64,000 nucleotides of DNA from Oscillospiraceae bacterium (GTDB lineage: Bacteria; Bacillota; Clostridia; Oscillospirales; Ruminococcaceae): the NCBI GenBank assembly GCA_021199355.1, contig JAJQIF010000011.1:1-64000 (forward strand), read 5' to 3'. Positions 40,921-50,308 of the stretch are shown piece by piece. The translations under genes were made by a program, and so were the position numbers. Positions within the stretch are counted from its first letter, which is position 1. Each line of letters opens with the position of its first letter. A model generated the notes under the pieces. The model was not told the DNA's origin. It did no database searches and saw nothing but the letters and a program-made list of their open reading frames with translations.

Positions 40921-41810
40921 CAGTCCCGAATGGAATCTTGCTGATAGACAAGCCTTCGGGGTATACGTCTTTTGACGTTATCGCAGTGTTGCGTGGGCTC
41001 TTGCACGAAAAGAGGCTCGGGCACACCGGAACCCTCGACCCTATGGCGACGGGTGTCCTGCCGGTCTTAATCGGCAAGGCGACCGGGGCAAGCGACATAC
41101 TCCCGATTGATGAAAAGACATATCGAGCTGATTTCATACTCGGAAAAAGCACCGACACTCAGGATATAACCGGAGCAGTTTTGTCGGAATCGGATAAGCC
41201 GGTTTCGGAAGCCGAAATCTTGGGAAAATTGCCGCAGTTTCGGGGAACTATCTCCCAACTCCCGCCGATGTATTCGGCTGTGTCCGTGGGCGGCAAGCGG
41301 CTTTATGAGCTTGCAAGGCAGGGCGTGAGCGTCGAGAGGACGCCGAGAGAGATTACAATCTACAGTCTCGAGCTCGAAGCCTATAGCGAAGCCGACAGGA
41401 CGGGAACGCTTCTTATCTCCTGCTCGAAGGGCACATATATCCGCACGCTTATAAACGACCTGGGCGATTCGCTCGGGGTCGGCGGTTGCATGACTGCTTT
41501 AAGACGCATTTCGGCGCATGGATTCGGAATTGATGATTGCATTCCCCTTGAAGAGCTTCGTGCAAGCGAAAACGCCCTTGAAATCGCGACCGAGAGAATC
41601 ATCCCGACGGACAAGCTTTTCGGGTGCTATGGGGAGCTCAGGCTTTCCGAAGCTCAGACCCGTATGTATAAAAACGGCGTGAAGCTTGACGCAAAGAGGG
41701 TTCGTGGAGCTCAAGAAGGCGAAACGTTCAGGATTTACGGCGATTGCGGATTCTTGGGGCTATGCCGGGTCACGAACGGCGAAATCAGAATAGTAAAGAA
41801 TTTCTGGTGA
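40917..41810 (+). CDS. truB: tRNA pseudouridine-55 synthase TruB
   Basis: 297 residues from a GTG that overlaps the nrnA stop. NGILLIDKPSGYTSFDVI and the catalytic-aspartate motif GHTGTLDPMATGVLPV are followed by SKGTYIRTLINDLGDSLG and a C-terminal PUA-like end. It makes the universal T-loop pseudouridine. It overlaps ribF by 4 nt. Confidence 0.95.
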   Translation: MTVPNGILLIDKPSGYTSFDVIAVLRGLLHEKRLGHTGTLDPMATGVLPVLIGKATGASDILPIDEKTYRADFILGKSTDTQDITGAVLSESDKPVSEAEILGKLPQFRGTISQLPPMYSAVSVGGKRLYELARQGVSVERTPREITIYSLELEAYSEADRTGTLLISCSKGTYIRTLINDLGDSLGVGGCMTALRRISAHGFGIDDCIPLEELRASENALEIATERIIPTDKLFGCYGELRLSEAQTRMYKNGVKLDAKRVRGAQEGETFRIYGDCGFLGLCRVTNGEIRIVKNFW

Positions 41811-42694
41811 TTGACATAAATAATACAGTAAAAAGGGCGGTGCTCTTAGGGCTCTTCGACGGGGTTCACATCGGGCATCAGGCGGCTCTTCGGGCTCTTT
41901 GCGACACGAAGGCTGACGAGAAAATCGTCTACACATTTCGTTCAAGCGAAGTCGACACCAAGGGGCATCGAAGCTTTGTATTGACTGATTCCGAAAAAGA
42001 GCAGAAGCTCAGGGAATACGGCGCCGACAGGGTCATATTCGCGAGCTTCCCCGAGGTCAGGGACACAAGCCCCGAGGACTTCGTAAGTAGGATTCTCAGG
42101 GAAGAGCTCAGGGCTGACATAGTGCTCTCGGGCGAGAATTTCCGGTTCGGAAAGGACGCCGCAGGAGATGCGGAGCTTCTGAAAAAGCTCTGTGGGTCTT
42201 GCGGGATGACGCCCGAAATCGTCGGGCTTGTGGAGCATGGCGGCGATACGGTTTCGACAACGAGAATAAGAGCCCTTATCGAAAGCGGGAACATGAGTGA
42301 AGCAAACGAGCTCCTCGGGTATAAGTACTTTCTTGGCGGCAATGTCACCCACGGCATGAGCATGGGGCGCGAGATGGGCATAAGGACCGTCAATATCCCC
42401 CTGACGCCGAAGAAAATAGTCCCCCGATTTGGGGTCTATTCGAGCGACGTGACTGTACTTTCGACCGGCGAGAAGTTCAAGGGCATTTCAAACGTGGGAG
42501 TCAAGCCGACCGTCAGCGACTCGGGCGAAATCGGGCTCGAGACGCACATCTTAGGCGATGTCGGCGACCTGTACGGCATGGATATAAAAGTGGAGCTGAG
42601 AAAGTTCTATCGGGACGAGAAGAGATTCTCGTCCGTCGAAGAGCTCACCGCCACTATCAATAAGGACATAGACAAAAGAAGGGAGGAAGACTGA
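41807..42694 (+). CDS. ribF: Bifunctional riboflavin kinase/FAD synthetase
   Basis: 295 residues from the GTG at 41807, chosen because it overlaps the truB stop (GTGA) as truB does with nrnA. The FAD synthetase part has LGLFDGVHIGHQAALR, EDFVSRIL, SGENFRFG and STTRIRALIESG. The kinase part has GREMGIRTVNI and FKGISNVGVKPTV. The usual riboflavin kinase motif GR.LGFPTAN is altered (R and V replace P and A), which could change kinase efficiency. It makes FMN and FAD. Confidence 0.93.
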   Translation: MIDINNTVKRAVLLGLFDGVHIGHQAALRALCDTKADEKIVYTFRSSEVDTKGHRSFVLTDSEKEQKLREYGADRVIFASFPEVRDTSPEDFVSRILREELRADIVLSGENFRFGKDAAGDAELLKKLCGSCGMTPEIVGLVEHGGDTVSTTRIRALIESGNMSEANELLGYKYFLGGNVTHGMSMGREMGIRTVNIPLTPKKIVPRFGVYSSDVTVLSTGEKFKGISNVGVKPTVSDSGEIGLETHILGDVGDLYGMDIKVELRKFYRDEKRFSSVEELTATINKDIDKRREED

Positions 42695-42729
42695 TGGAAA
42701 ACCCATCGGTCACCGAAGAAAATGAGTGA
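42694..42729 (+). CDS. 11-residue leader ORF overlapping ribF stop and gltX start
   Basis: ATG overlaps the ribF stop (TGATG). It has the strong RBS GGGAGG at 42681-42686, reads [11 protein letters not shown] and stops at 42727-42729, just past the gltX ATG (42722) in another frame. gltX itself has no strong RBS, so translation of this ORF may deliver ribosomes to gltX. Confidence 0.45.
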   Translation: MENPSVTEENE

Positions 42730-44176
42730 AGTAAGAACGAGGTTTGCGCCGTCACCAACCGGCTATATGCACATAGGCAACCTGAGAACGGCACTTTATA
42801 CCTATATCATAGCCAAGAAGTACGGAGGAAAGTTTATACTCCGTATCGAGGACACCGATCAGGAAAGATATGTCGAGGGCGCAGTAGATACGATTTATCG
42901 CACGCTCAAGGCAGTCGGACTTAACTGGGACGAAGGACCGGACGTCGGCGGCGATTACGGACCGTATATCCAGTCGGAAAGAATGGGCATTTTCAAGAAA
43001 TACGCTCTTGAGCTTGTCGAAAAGGGAGGAGCATACTATTGCTTCTGCGACAAGGATAGACTGACCGAGCTTAAAGCCGTTCAGGAAGCCGCAGGCATCA
43101 GCCCGATGTACGACCGCCACTGCCGCAATCTCTCAAAAGAAGAGATTCAGGCAAAGCTTGATGCCGGAACACCCTATGTTATCCGTCAGAAGATTCCGCT
43201 TGAAGGCACCACCACCTTCCACGACGAGCTCTTCGGGGACATCACCGTTGAGAATTCGACCCTTGACGACCAGATTCTTCTTAAGGCGGACGGAATGCCG
43301 ACCTATAACTTTGCGAACGTCGTCGACGACCACCTTATGGGCATCACCCACGTCGTAAGAGGCAACGAGTATCTCGCCTCCGCTCCGAAGTATAACCTCC
43401 TCTATGAGGCTTTCGGCTGGGACGTTCCGAAGTATATCCACGTCGCACCGATTATGAAGGACAAGCACAACAAGCTTTCGAAGAGAAACGGCGACGCATC
43501 GTTTGAGGATTTGGTTTCGAAGGGATACCTGAGCGAAGCTATCATAAATTACATTGCGCTACTTGGTTGGGCGCCGAAGGGCGAAAGAGAAATCTACACT
43601 CTCCCCGAGCTCATCGAAGAGTTCGAAATCGACGGGCTTTCGAAGTCCCCGGCTATCTTCGACCCGTTGAAGCTTCGTGCCATCAATGGCGAGTATATCC
43701 GTGCTCTCACACCCGAAAAGTTCGCCGAGTATGCAGAACCCTATATCAGAAGTGTAGTTAAGAAAGACGTCGACATCGCAAAGATTGCGGCGCTCCTCCA
43801 GAACCGCACCGAAGTATTTTCGGAAATCCCCGAGCAGGTCGACTTTATCGACGAGATGCCCGACTATGACCTCAGTCTCTACGAGAACAAGAAGATGAAG
43901 ACCAATCGTGAGACGGCTGTTGACGCCCTGACGAAGGCTCTTCCCGTCCTCGAAGCTATCCCCGAGAGCGAGTGGAACTTCCAAGTTTTGCACGACAAGC
44001 TTTTCGAGCTTATTTCGGAGATGGGAGTCAAGAACGGCTATGTCCTCTGGTCGCTTCGTGTCGCCATCAGCGGCAAGCAGTTCACCCCCGGCGGAGCCTT
44101 TGAGATTGCCGAAATCATCGGTAAAGAGGAAACCGTCAAGAGAATCAACCGCTCGCTGGAGATGCTTACGAAATAG
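42722..44176 (+). CDS. gltX: Glutamate-tRNA ligase
   Basis: 484 residues. [20 protein letters not shown] carries the HIGH-type signature, followed by the insert [11 protein letters not shown] and the KMSKS-type loop [12 protein letters not shown]. The anticodon-binding helical domain is complete. It charges tRNA-Glu and, in many Firmicutes, also tRNA-Gln for amidation. It ends the rimP-infB operon here. No T-box is visible upstream. Confidence 0.96.
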   Translation: MSEVRTRFAPSPTGYMHIGNLRTALYTYIIAKKYGGKFILRIEDTDQERYVEGAVDTIYRTLKAVGLNWDEGPDVGGDYGPYIQSERMGIFKKYALELVEKGGAYYCFCDKDRLTELKAVQEAAGISPMYDRHCRNLSKEEIQAKLDAGTPYVIRQKIPLEGTTTFHDELFGDITVENSTLDDQILLKADGMPTYNFANVVDDHLMGITHVVRGNEYLASAPKYNLLYEAFGWDVPKYIHVAPIMKDKHNKLSKRNGDASFEDLVSKGYLSEAIINYIALLGWAPKGEREIYTLPELIEEFEIDGLSKSPAIFDPLKLRAINGEYIRALTPEKFAEYAEPYIRSVVKKDVDIAKIAALLQNRTEVFSEIPEQVDFIDEMPDYDLSLYENKKMKTNRETAVDALTKALPVLEAIPESEWNFQVLHDKLFELISEMGVKNGYVLWSLRVAISGKQFTPGGAFEIAEIIGKEETVKRINRSLEMLTK

Positions 44177-44268
44177 CAGTTTCAATGAGTTGACACAATG
44201 TGTACACAAAAACGGTGTATAATGTGTGGAGTATATATCGGAATTTACCGGAAAGGACGTAATACCCG

Positions 44269-45282
44269 ATGATTGAGGTAAAAAACCTTTGTAAATCCTA
44301 CGGCGATAAACTGGCGGTCGACAACATAAGCTTCGAGGCTCACAACGGTGAAATCCTGGGCTTCCTCGGACCGAACGGCGCAGGAAAATCCACGACAATG
44401 AACATCCTGACGGGCTATCTCTCCTCCACAAGCGGAGAAGCGTATATAAACGGCAAGGAAATCCTTGAGGAGCCGCTTCTTGCAAAGAAGGAGATAGGAT
44501 ATCTCCCCGAGTTCCCGCCGCTCTATCTCGACATGACCGTAAAGGAGTACTTAAACTTCATGTACGAGCTCAAGGGGTGCAAGATTCCAAAGAACACGCA
44601 CCTGCAGGAAATATGCGAGCTTGTCAAGATTGAGGAGGTCTATAACCGCCTCATCAAGAACCTTTCAAAGGGTTATAAACAGCGTGTCGGCTTGGCTCAG
44701 GCACTTGTCGGCAACCCGAACGTCCTTATCCTTGACGAACCGACAGTAGGTCTTGACCCGAAGCAGATTATCGAGATAAGAACGCTGATTAAGAAGCTCG
44801 GAAAGAACCACACGGTTATCCTTTCGTCGCACATCTTAAGCGAAGTTCAGGCGGTCTGCGACAGGATTGTAATCATAAACAACGGCAAGATTATCGCCGA
44901 CGACACCGCCGACAACCTCTCGAACACCTTGACCGCCGACCACAAGCTGGTCGCAAGAATCGACGGTCCGAGAGAGGAAGTAATAAAAGTAATAAGCTCG
45001 ATTCCCGGAGTTGTTTCCGTCCTTGCGGATATGCAAAGAGAAAAGGGCGTCTGGGAATACAATATCGAAGCTGTCGAGGGAACGGATATAAGACGCGAGC
45101 TCAACAAGCGTCTTTCAGCCCGAAACTGGTACATCATGGGGCTTCGTCCTTCGGAGCTTACTCTTGAAGACATATTCCTAAGACTTACGATGGGCGAAAG
45201 CGTCGACGAGTTTATGAACCAGAAAGCGGAGTCAATGGACGTAAAGTCCTTGAATAGTCACGGGGAGGCGAAAAAGGCATGA
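44269..45282 (+). CDS. ABC-2 type ATPase (GldA-like)
   Basis: 337 residues. Walker A GPNGAGKSTT (about 38), signature LSKGYKQRVGLAQAL, Walker B VLILDEPTVGLDP and a C-terminal extension (ADHKLVARIDGP onward) give the GldA type. It is first of a four-gene set with an ABC-2 permease, a GldG-type protein and a DUF4340 protein, overlapping the next gene by 4 nt. In Bacteroidetes Gld proteins serve gliding; in Firmicutes the set is common with unknown cargo. A TATAAT (44218-44223) lies upstream but its -35 spacing is poor. Confidence 0.93.
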   Translation: MIEVKNLCKSYGDKLAVDNISFEAHNGEILGFLGPNGAGKSTTMNILTGYLSSTSGEAYINGKEILEEPLLAKKEIGYLPEFPPLYLDMTVKEYLNFMYELKGCKIPKNTHLQEICELVKIEEVYNRLIKNLSKGYKQRVGLAQALVGNPNVLILDEPTVGLDPKQIIEIRTLIKKLGKNHTVILSSHILSEVQAVCDRIVIINNGKIIADDTADNLSNTLTADHKLVARIDGPREEVIKVISSIPGVVSVLADMQREKGVWEYNIEAVEGTDIRRELNKRLSARNWYIMGLRPSELTLEDIFLRLTMGESVDEFMNQKAESMDVKSLNSHGEAKKA

Positions 45283-46007
45283 AAGCAATATTCAAAAGAG
45301 AGCTGAATTCATACTTCACCTCGCTTATCGGCTACATCTTCCTGACGGCTTTCTATGCCGCTTCGGGCGTCCTGTTCGGAATAACAGCCGTTTCGACAAG
45401 CTCGCTTGACGGGCTCCTTTATATGACGAGCGATATGTCGACGATGTTCACCCTTTTATTCTATGTCCTGATGGTTCTTATCCCGATTTTGACGATGAGA
45501 ACGATTTCCGAGGACATGAAGAACAAGACCGATCAGTGCCTTCTGACGGCTCCGATAAGCCTCACTTCACTTGTGGTCGGAAAGTATCTGGCGGCGCTCG
45601 TGGTTTATGCGATGGGCGTTGCAATCACCTTTGTATATGCAATCGTGCTTAACTTCTTCGTCGAGGTTCAGTGGCTCGAGGTCATGGGAAATATCGTCGG
45701 GCTTCTCTTAATCGGTGCGGCGTTCATTGCAATCTGCATGTTCGTCTCGTCCCTGACGGAGAATCAGGTAATCGCCGCTGTCGGCGGATTTGCCGCAATA
45801 CTTTGCATGTATCTCATCTCGTCGATTGCGTCTCTTATCAACGTAAGCTGGATTTCGAACATCCTGTATGAGCTGTCAGTCGTCACGAGATACACCTATT
45901 TCACCTATGGAATTTTCGATTTTTCAAACGTCCTCTTCTTTGTAAGCATGGTGGTCGTCTTCCTGTTTTTGACCGTCCGTGTTATTGAAAGACGCCGTTG
46001 GAGCTAA
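45279..46007 (+). CDS. ABC-2 type permease (GldF-like)
   Basis: 242 residues with six predicted membrane helices, beginning MKAIFKRELNSYFTSLIGYI, which is typical of GldF/ABC-2 permeases, and a conserved ILTMRTISEDMKNKTDQCLL cytoplasmic turn. It forms the membrane channel for the GldA-like ATPase and is followed 14 bp later by the GldG-like gene. Confidence 0.92.
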   Translation: MKAIFKRELNSYFTSLIGYIFLTAFYAASGVLFGITAVSTSSLDGLLYMTSDMSTMFTLLFYVLMVLIPILTMRTISEDMKNKTDQCLLTAPISLTSLVVGKYLAALVVYAMGVAITFVYAIVLNFFVEVQWLEVMGNIVGLLLIGAAFIAICMFVSSLTENQVIAAVGGFAAILCMYLISSIASLINVSWISNILYELSVVTRYTYFTYGIFDFSNVLFFVSMVVVFLFLTVRVIERRRWS

Positions 46008-46021
46008 GGAGGGCGAAGAAA

Positions 46022-47626
46022 ATGAAGTTAGAATTGAAGAAAAAAGAAGCAAACGAGAACGCCGGAACAGTCGTTAAGCCGAAGCGTGAAAGAAAGCCGC
46101 TTAACAAGCGCAAGCTCATGCACGGCTCGTTCGCGACGGCGATGACCGTTCTGTTTGTTGCCGCAGTAGTTTTAGTCAACATCGTCATGACGATGCTTTT
46201 CGACCGCTTCCCGATTACAATCGACCTGACATCTGACAGCATCTATTCCGTTTCGGACGAGACTGTTGAGTATATCGAGGGAATCGACGTAGCGGTTCAG
46301 GTGACCGTTATGTGCACCGAGGACGAATACCGCTCGATAAGCGACTATACCGTCCAGTGCGCAGAGCTCCTTGACAAGTACTCCCAGTACAACCCGCTTA
46401 TAGTCGTAAGCTATAAGGACCTCAACTCGAACCCCGACTTTGTCGCGAACTATTCGCAGTCTCTCGAGACCGGCGACATCATCATCGAGCTCGGTGACGG
46501 CGACCACACAAGAGTCAAGATTGTATCTCTTACGGATATAATCGAGGTTGCCGAGGATTATGAGAGCTATCTGAGCTCCTATGCTTCCTCCTATGGCGCA
46601 CTCTATACCCACGAGATGTTTGATGCCTACGGGCTGATAACCGGCTCCTGCGCCGAGCAGGCGATAACGAGCGCTATCATGACCGTAACGGATGCGAACC
46701 CCGTGACCGTCGCAACTCTCACGTTCCCGGGCGCAAACGAGTCGGACGTATCGGGCTTAACAGATCTTCTTGACAAGAACGGCTATATCCTGACTGAAAT
46801 AAATATTCAGACGGAAGATATTCCGGAAGACGTCGACCTCGTCATCATTCCGGCTCCGAAGATTGACTACACCACAGATGAGATTTCGAAGATTGAGACA
46901 TGGCTCTATAACAACGGCGAGCTCGAGAAGGATTTAATTTATGTCGCTTCCGTCGAGCAGGCGGAAACCCCGAACCTTGATGCTCTTCTCTACAAATACG
47001 GTCTCACGGTTGAATCAAAAGTAATCTATGAGACCAGCACGAGCTATTACGCAAACTATCAGAACTATACCTTCCAGACCATAGTTTCGGAGGACTACAG
47101 CGACGATATCGCCAACCCCTATCTCTCGCTCTATGTTCCGAATTCAAGAGCGGTTTCCACGAGATTTGACGACGGCGACGGTTATTACACCTGCCAGATA
47201 CTCGTTCAGACTTCGGAAAATGCTGTCCTCAAGGACATGTATGACACTTCCGACGACTGGTCGACCGACGACGCCACCGAGCGTGGAAGCTTCTACTCTG
47301 TCGCGATGGGAACCTATAAGGTTCTCAATCAGGACACCCATATTTCGGGATATACGCATGTTATAGCCGTTGGCTCCGACCAGATGCTTCTTTCGACGCT
47401 CATGTCGAGCTCGCAGTTCAACAACGGCGACTTCTTCATAAGCCTCATTAACGAGATAACCGAGAAGACCGAGGGCATCACAATCACCTCGAAGACGATT
47501 TCTTCGAGCGGAGTTGTGGTTTCGGAATCCGTCCAGAACGGACTTAACGTTGCCTTCGCCGGAGTTATCCCCGTAATCACAATCGTAATCGGCGTTGTTG
47601 TATGGATGAGGAGGAGACACAGATAA
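46022..47626 (+). CDS. GldG-type ABC auxiliary membrane protein
   Basis: 534 residues from the ATG after AAGGAGGG. A basic cytoplasmic tail (1-35), an N-terminal membrane helix (about 40-62), a large external domain of the ABC_transp_aux/Gldg family (DLTSDSIYSVSDETVEYIEG, VVSYKDLNSNPDFVANY, DLVIIPAPKIDYTTDE) and a C-terminal helix (about 505-525) make a double-anchored external protein. Its stop overlaps the next ATG by one base (TAATG). It probably handles the cargo of the ABC-2 transporter. Confidence 0.9.
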   Translation: MKLELKKKEANENAGTVVKPKRERKPLNKRKLMHGSFATAMTVLFVAAVVLVNIVMTMLFDRFPITIDLTSDSIYSVSDETVEYIEGIDVAVQVTVMCTEDEYRSISDYTVQCAELLDKYSQYNPLIVVSYKDLNSNPDFVANYSQSLETGDIIIELGDGDHTRVKIVSLTDIIEVAEDYESYLSSYASSYGALYTHEMFDAYGLITGSCAEQAITSAIMTVTDANPVTVATLTFPGANESDVSGLTDLLDKNGYILTEINIQTEDIPEDVDLVIIPAPKIDYTTDEISKIETWLYNNGELEKDLIYVASVEQAETPNLDALLYKYGLTVESKVIYETSTSYYANYQNYTFQTIVSEDYSDDIANPYLSLYVPNSRAVSTRFDDGDGYYTCQILVQTSENAVLKDMYDTSDDWSTDDATERGSFYSVAMGTYKVLNQDTHISGYTHVIAVGSDQMLLSTLMSSSQFNNGDFFISLINEITEKTEGITITSKTISSSGVVVSESVQNGLNVAFAGVIPVITIVIGVVVWMRRRHR

Positions 47627-49116
47627 TGACCTCAAAGAAAAGAAGCCTTATAGTCGTTGCTGTTTTCGTACTCTGCTTGCTTGTTGTTCTGGGAATACTT
47701 CTTCTCACTCAGGTTGACGTCAGCATTTCGACCGACGATACAACCGAGGACACGACGACTTATGTCTACAGCGGAAGCCGCGACGACATCGCGACGATGG
47801 TCATCTCGAACGAATACGGCGAATACACCGTCACTCAGGACGATGACGGAACCTTCACAATAGACGAGCTCGAAGGACTCAATCAGAACTCCACCACCCT
47901 TGCGGCGGCAGGAAACTGCATCTCTTCGATAACCGCTCAGTCCTTGGTTGAAGAGAACGCCGAGGACCTCGCAAAATACGGGCTTTCCGAGGACGACCCG
48001 ACCGCAAAGGTAGTCGTAACCTTAAACGACGGCACCGAGTACACCGTTTATTACGGAATCGACTCGGCGGATTCGACTAGCTCGACCGTCTATGTAAGAA
48101 TGGGCGACTCAAATGACGTCTACACCGTTCTCTCGAACTCCTCGAGATACTTCTACTATGCAAAAGAGGACTTCATCAGCCTTATAATCCTGAGCGAGCT
48201 CACCTCGACGAGCACCTCGCCGACCATCGACTATATGATAGTCACGAGGAAGGACCTCGATTACGACATCACCTTCGAGGACGACACCAAGAACTATGCG
48301 ACGGACGAAGTCTCGATGGCTTCCTCGCAGGTCATGACCTCGCCGGTTTACGCATATCTTGATATCACCAACTCAAACGACGTTATCTATGGTCTCTGGG
48401 GACTGACTGCTTCGGACGCTGTCTGCCCCTTCCCGACCGAGGAGGACTGGGACTACTACGGACTTTCAGACCCGTTCTGCACCGTCTATATCGAGGCGGA
48501 GCTCCAGACCTATTCTCTGATAATCGGAAATGTGGCGTCATATGCAACCGATGACTCGGGCAACGACACCAGTGAGCCGGCTTACTACTACGGCTACTAC
48601 GAGGGAATCGACTGCGTCTATACCTTCGCGGTTGACGACCTTCCGTGGACGACATTCATGCCGGTTGACATCATGTCCAGCCTGATGACCTCGAACTACA
48701 TCTACAGAGTCGACTATATCAACATCGAATTCTACGAGGACGGTGAGACCACCGATTACTACTTCGACGTAACCGCCGACGAGGACGAGGATTACCTCGT
48801 TGCGACCTATAACAACGAGTTTGTCGATATTGATACTTTTAAAGTGCTCTATCAGTTCATTCTGAAGTGTCCGATTGACGACCTCTGTCTTGAGGACCCC
48901 GACGAAGATTCTGAACTTATCTGCAAGATGGAGATCATAACCGAGACGGGCGGAGATGTCCTCGAGTTCTACGACGACGGCAACAATCGCGTCACGATAA
49001 AAATGAACGGCACCACCTCATTCAGTCAGCCGATAAGCTATATCCAGACGCTTCAGACGAACTTGGAGACGTTTATTAATGGCGGCACGAGCGATGATAT
49101 TTTGATGGCTTGGTAA
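47626..49116 (+). CDS. DUF4340 membrane-anchored external protein
   Basis: 496 residues with a signal-anchor (about 7-28) and an acidic external domain. DUF4340 blocks are visible: LEGLNQNSTTLAAAGNCISS, DLAKYGLSEDDPTAKVVV and VTLNDGTEYTVYYG, repeated in a divergent second half. It is the usual fourth gene after GldA/F/G. Asp, Thr and Tyr dominate. Its stop codon is formed from the first bases of a dispersed palindromic repeat. Confidence 0.9.
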   Translation: MTSKKRSLIVVAVFVLCLLVVLGILLLTQVDVSISTDDTTEDTTTYVYSGSRDDIATMVISNEYGEYTVTQDDDGTFTIDELEGLNQNSTTLAAAGNCISSITAQSLVEENAEDLAKYGLSEDDPTAKVVVTLNDGTEYTVYYGIDSADSTSSTVYVRMGDSNDVYTVLSNSSRYFYYAKEDFISLIILSELTSTSTSPTIDYMIVTRKDLDYDITFEDDTKNYATDEVSMASSQVMTSPVYAYLDITNSNDVIYGLWGLTASDAVCPFPTEEDWDYYGLSDPFCTVYIEAELQTYSLIIGNVASYATDDSGNDTSEPAYYYGYYEGIDCVYTFAVDDLPWTTFMPVDIMSSLMTSNYIYRVDYINIEFYEDGETTDYYFDVTADEDEDYLVATYNNEFVDIDTFKVLYQFILKCPIDDLCLEDPDEDSELICKMEIITETGGDVLEFYDDGNNRVTIKMNGTTSFSQPISYIQTLQTNLETFINGGTSDDILMAW

Positions 49117-49168
49117 CCCCTCCACCACCGGCTTCGCCGGCGGTCCCCCTCCCCTTTCAGGGGAGGCT
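49115..49168 (+). repeat. Palindromic repeat arm (family 1, copy 2)
   Basis: AACCCCTCCACCACCGG..., with a CCGGCTTCGCCGG hairpin and CTCCCCTTTCAGGGGAG followed by GCTTT. It matches one arm of the elements at 12279 and 56521. It begins inside the DUF4340 stop codon and may end transcription. Confidence 0.8.
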
Positions 49169-49211
49169 TTGAGTGCCTTGCACTACATTTTGAAGAAAGG
49201 AACGGAATGTT

Positions 49212-49484
49212 ATGGCAGAACAGTTTTTTGAATATAAGGGCATGCCGCTTGTTCGCAAGGGCAACGAGCTCTATTATGGGAGCATGGGAGACAAGGAAGT
49301 TGTCTACATGCAGATAGCCGCTTCCGAGAAGCAGGGCGACGTCGACGTCGCGACGAAGGTCAGGGTTTACAGAATGCTGACCGACGAGAACGTCCCCGTC
49401 ATGGAGCGCATAACCAAGACGACCGAGAAAAAGAGCCTCTTCGAGGCGATTGATCTGGCACACGATTGGTTGGCGACGAGATAA
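49212..49484 (+). CDS. Conserved small protein of unknown function
   Basis: 90 residues. The sequence (FFEYKGMPLVRKGNELYYGS, DKEVVYMQI, FEAIDLAHDWL) recalls a short protein common in Oscillospirales genomes with no assigned role. It appears soluble, with no signal or membrane segment. It is preceded by GAAAGGAA and followed by a good terminator, so it is a single-gene unit or the last gene of the DUF4340 operon. Confidence 0.8.
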   Translation: MAEQFFEYKGMPLVRKGNELYYGSMGDKEVVYMQIAASEKQGDVDVATKVRVYRMLTDENVPVMERITKTTEKKSLFEAIDLAHDWLATR

Positions 49485-49491
49485 ACAAGTC

Positions 49492-49523
49492 AAAAAAGTC
49501 CCCGCGGTGAGCGGGGATTTTTT
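49492..49523. terminator. Bidirectional terminator
   Basis: AAAAAAGTCCCCGC / GCGGGGATTTTTT with a five-base loop, between convergent genes; its end overlaps the ToxN-like stop codon region. Confidence 0.88.
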
Positions 49524-50118
49524 ATGCTATAGGCAGAGGCTGTTGTTCTTCACAGAATTTTTTGCAGGCTTCTTCGAGCTTTGAAAAGTTACAATAGAAC
49601 GGTCGTATTATACCGGAATTCTTTTGATCGGAGTAAATCTGTGCAACATTAGTGGCGATTTTATCCCTGATGCTCAGACAGAAGCGGTATTCTTTTTCAA
49701 GTATTCCACGGTATACGGTGTCGGAAATGTTGGAAAAGTTTATTCTGTGATAGAGTCCCGATGGTATCGGAATCATCTTTTTCAAATCCAATACAGCTAT
49801 AATATGTTTGACTTTTCCGTTGTTGTCCGGCTTGCATATTGCTTTCGGTGACAGATTATCTTTGTTCACAATCTCGTATATCAAAAAGCAGTCACGGGAG
49901 ACGTTTTTCCAGTTCAGATGCTTCGGTTTGCTGGAAGAAAAGGGAACGAAATATGTAAAACTGTCTACGCCGGTGCCAATACCGATGATTATTCCGAGAA
50001 ACGGCTTTGTTTCATAACGGTTAGGCAAGTAAAACACCTCGCTGTCGACATCATGAAGATATTTCAGATAAGGAACATCAACCGTGTAGATGCCGAAGTC
50101 GCTGAATTGTACGTCCAT
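49522..50118 (-). CDS. ToxN/AbiQ-family type III toxin (endoribonuclease)
   Basis: 198 residues from the ATG at 50118 (AGAGG upstream; a longer frame runs into the terminator and is rejected). ToxN/AbiQ traits are clear: FGIYTVDVPYLKYLHDVD near the N-terminus, KPFLGIIIGI, YFVPFSSSKPKH (the conserved S.PK motif), AVLDLKKMIPIPSGLY and a helical C-terminus. ToxN toxins cut RNA and are held in check by binding their RNA antitoxin repeats; they act in phage defence. Three 40-nt repeats and a terminator lie directly upstream, the type III layout. Confidence 0.9.
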   Translation of the reverse strand: MDVQFSDFGIYTVDVPYLKYLHDVDSEVFYLPNRYETKPFLGIIIGIGTGVDSFTYFVPFSSSKPKHLNWKNVSRDCFLIYEIVNKDNLSPKAICKPDNNGKVKHIIAVLDLKKMIPIPSGLYHRINFSNISDTVYRGILEKEYRFCLSIRDKIATNVAQIYSDQKNSGIIRPFYCNFSKLEEACKKFCEEQQPLPIA

Positions 50119-50133
50119 AGTCAACCTCTTACT

Positions 50134-50157
50134 AAAAGAGGAGGACAAAGCCTCCTC
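50134..50157 (-). terminator. Terminator between RNA antitoxin and toxin
   Basis: On the minus strand, GAGGAGG / CCTCCTC with a CTTTGT loop, then TTTT. Partial read-through would set a high RNA-to-toxin ratio, as in known ToxIN loci. Confidence 0.85.
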
Positions 50158-50159
50158 AG

Positions 50160-50291
50160 TTCTTTACAAGCCCGCACTTTTTGTATAGGCGGCGGAACGC
50201 CTTCTGACAGTTCGCACTTTCTTGTCGGGCGGCGAAACGCCCTCTTTACAGCTCGCACTTGGGGTACAGGCGGCGAAACGCCTTCTTTACG
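50160..50291 (-). ncRNA. ToxI-like RNA antitoxin: three 40-41 nt tandem repeats
   Basis: On the minus strand each unit contains GGCGTTTCGCCGCC (core at 50282-50269, 50241-50228 and, as GGCGTTCCGCCGCC, 50201-50188) followed by AGTGCG. Periods are 41 and 40 nt. Flanking TAAAGA-type joints recur at each boundary. Each unit has a short GGCG..CGCC hairpin and single-stranded parts that could form a pseudoknot. The toxin would process the precursor into single repeats. Confidence 0.88.
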
Positions 50292-50308
50292 GATTTTCAT
50301 CCATCTAT

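Noticed and set aside
42695-42721. T-box or other riboswitch before gltX
   Set aside because: The spacer is only 27 bp, too short for a T-box.
44190-44223. Promoter for the GldA-like operon (TTGACA 44190, TATAAT 44218)
   Set aside because: Spacer of 22 bp is too long; kept only as a remark in the gene entry.
50160-50291. Short CRISPR array
   Set aside because: Only three units, each repeating along its whole 40 nt without unique spacers, and next to a ToxN-like gene with a terminator between; type III antitoxin fits better.
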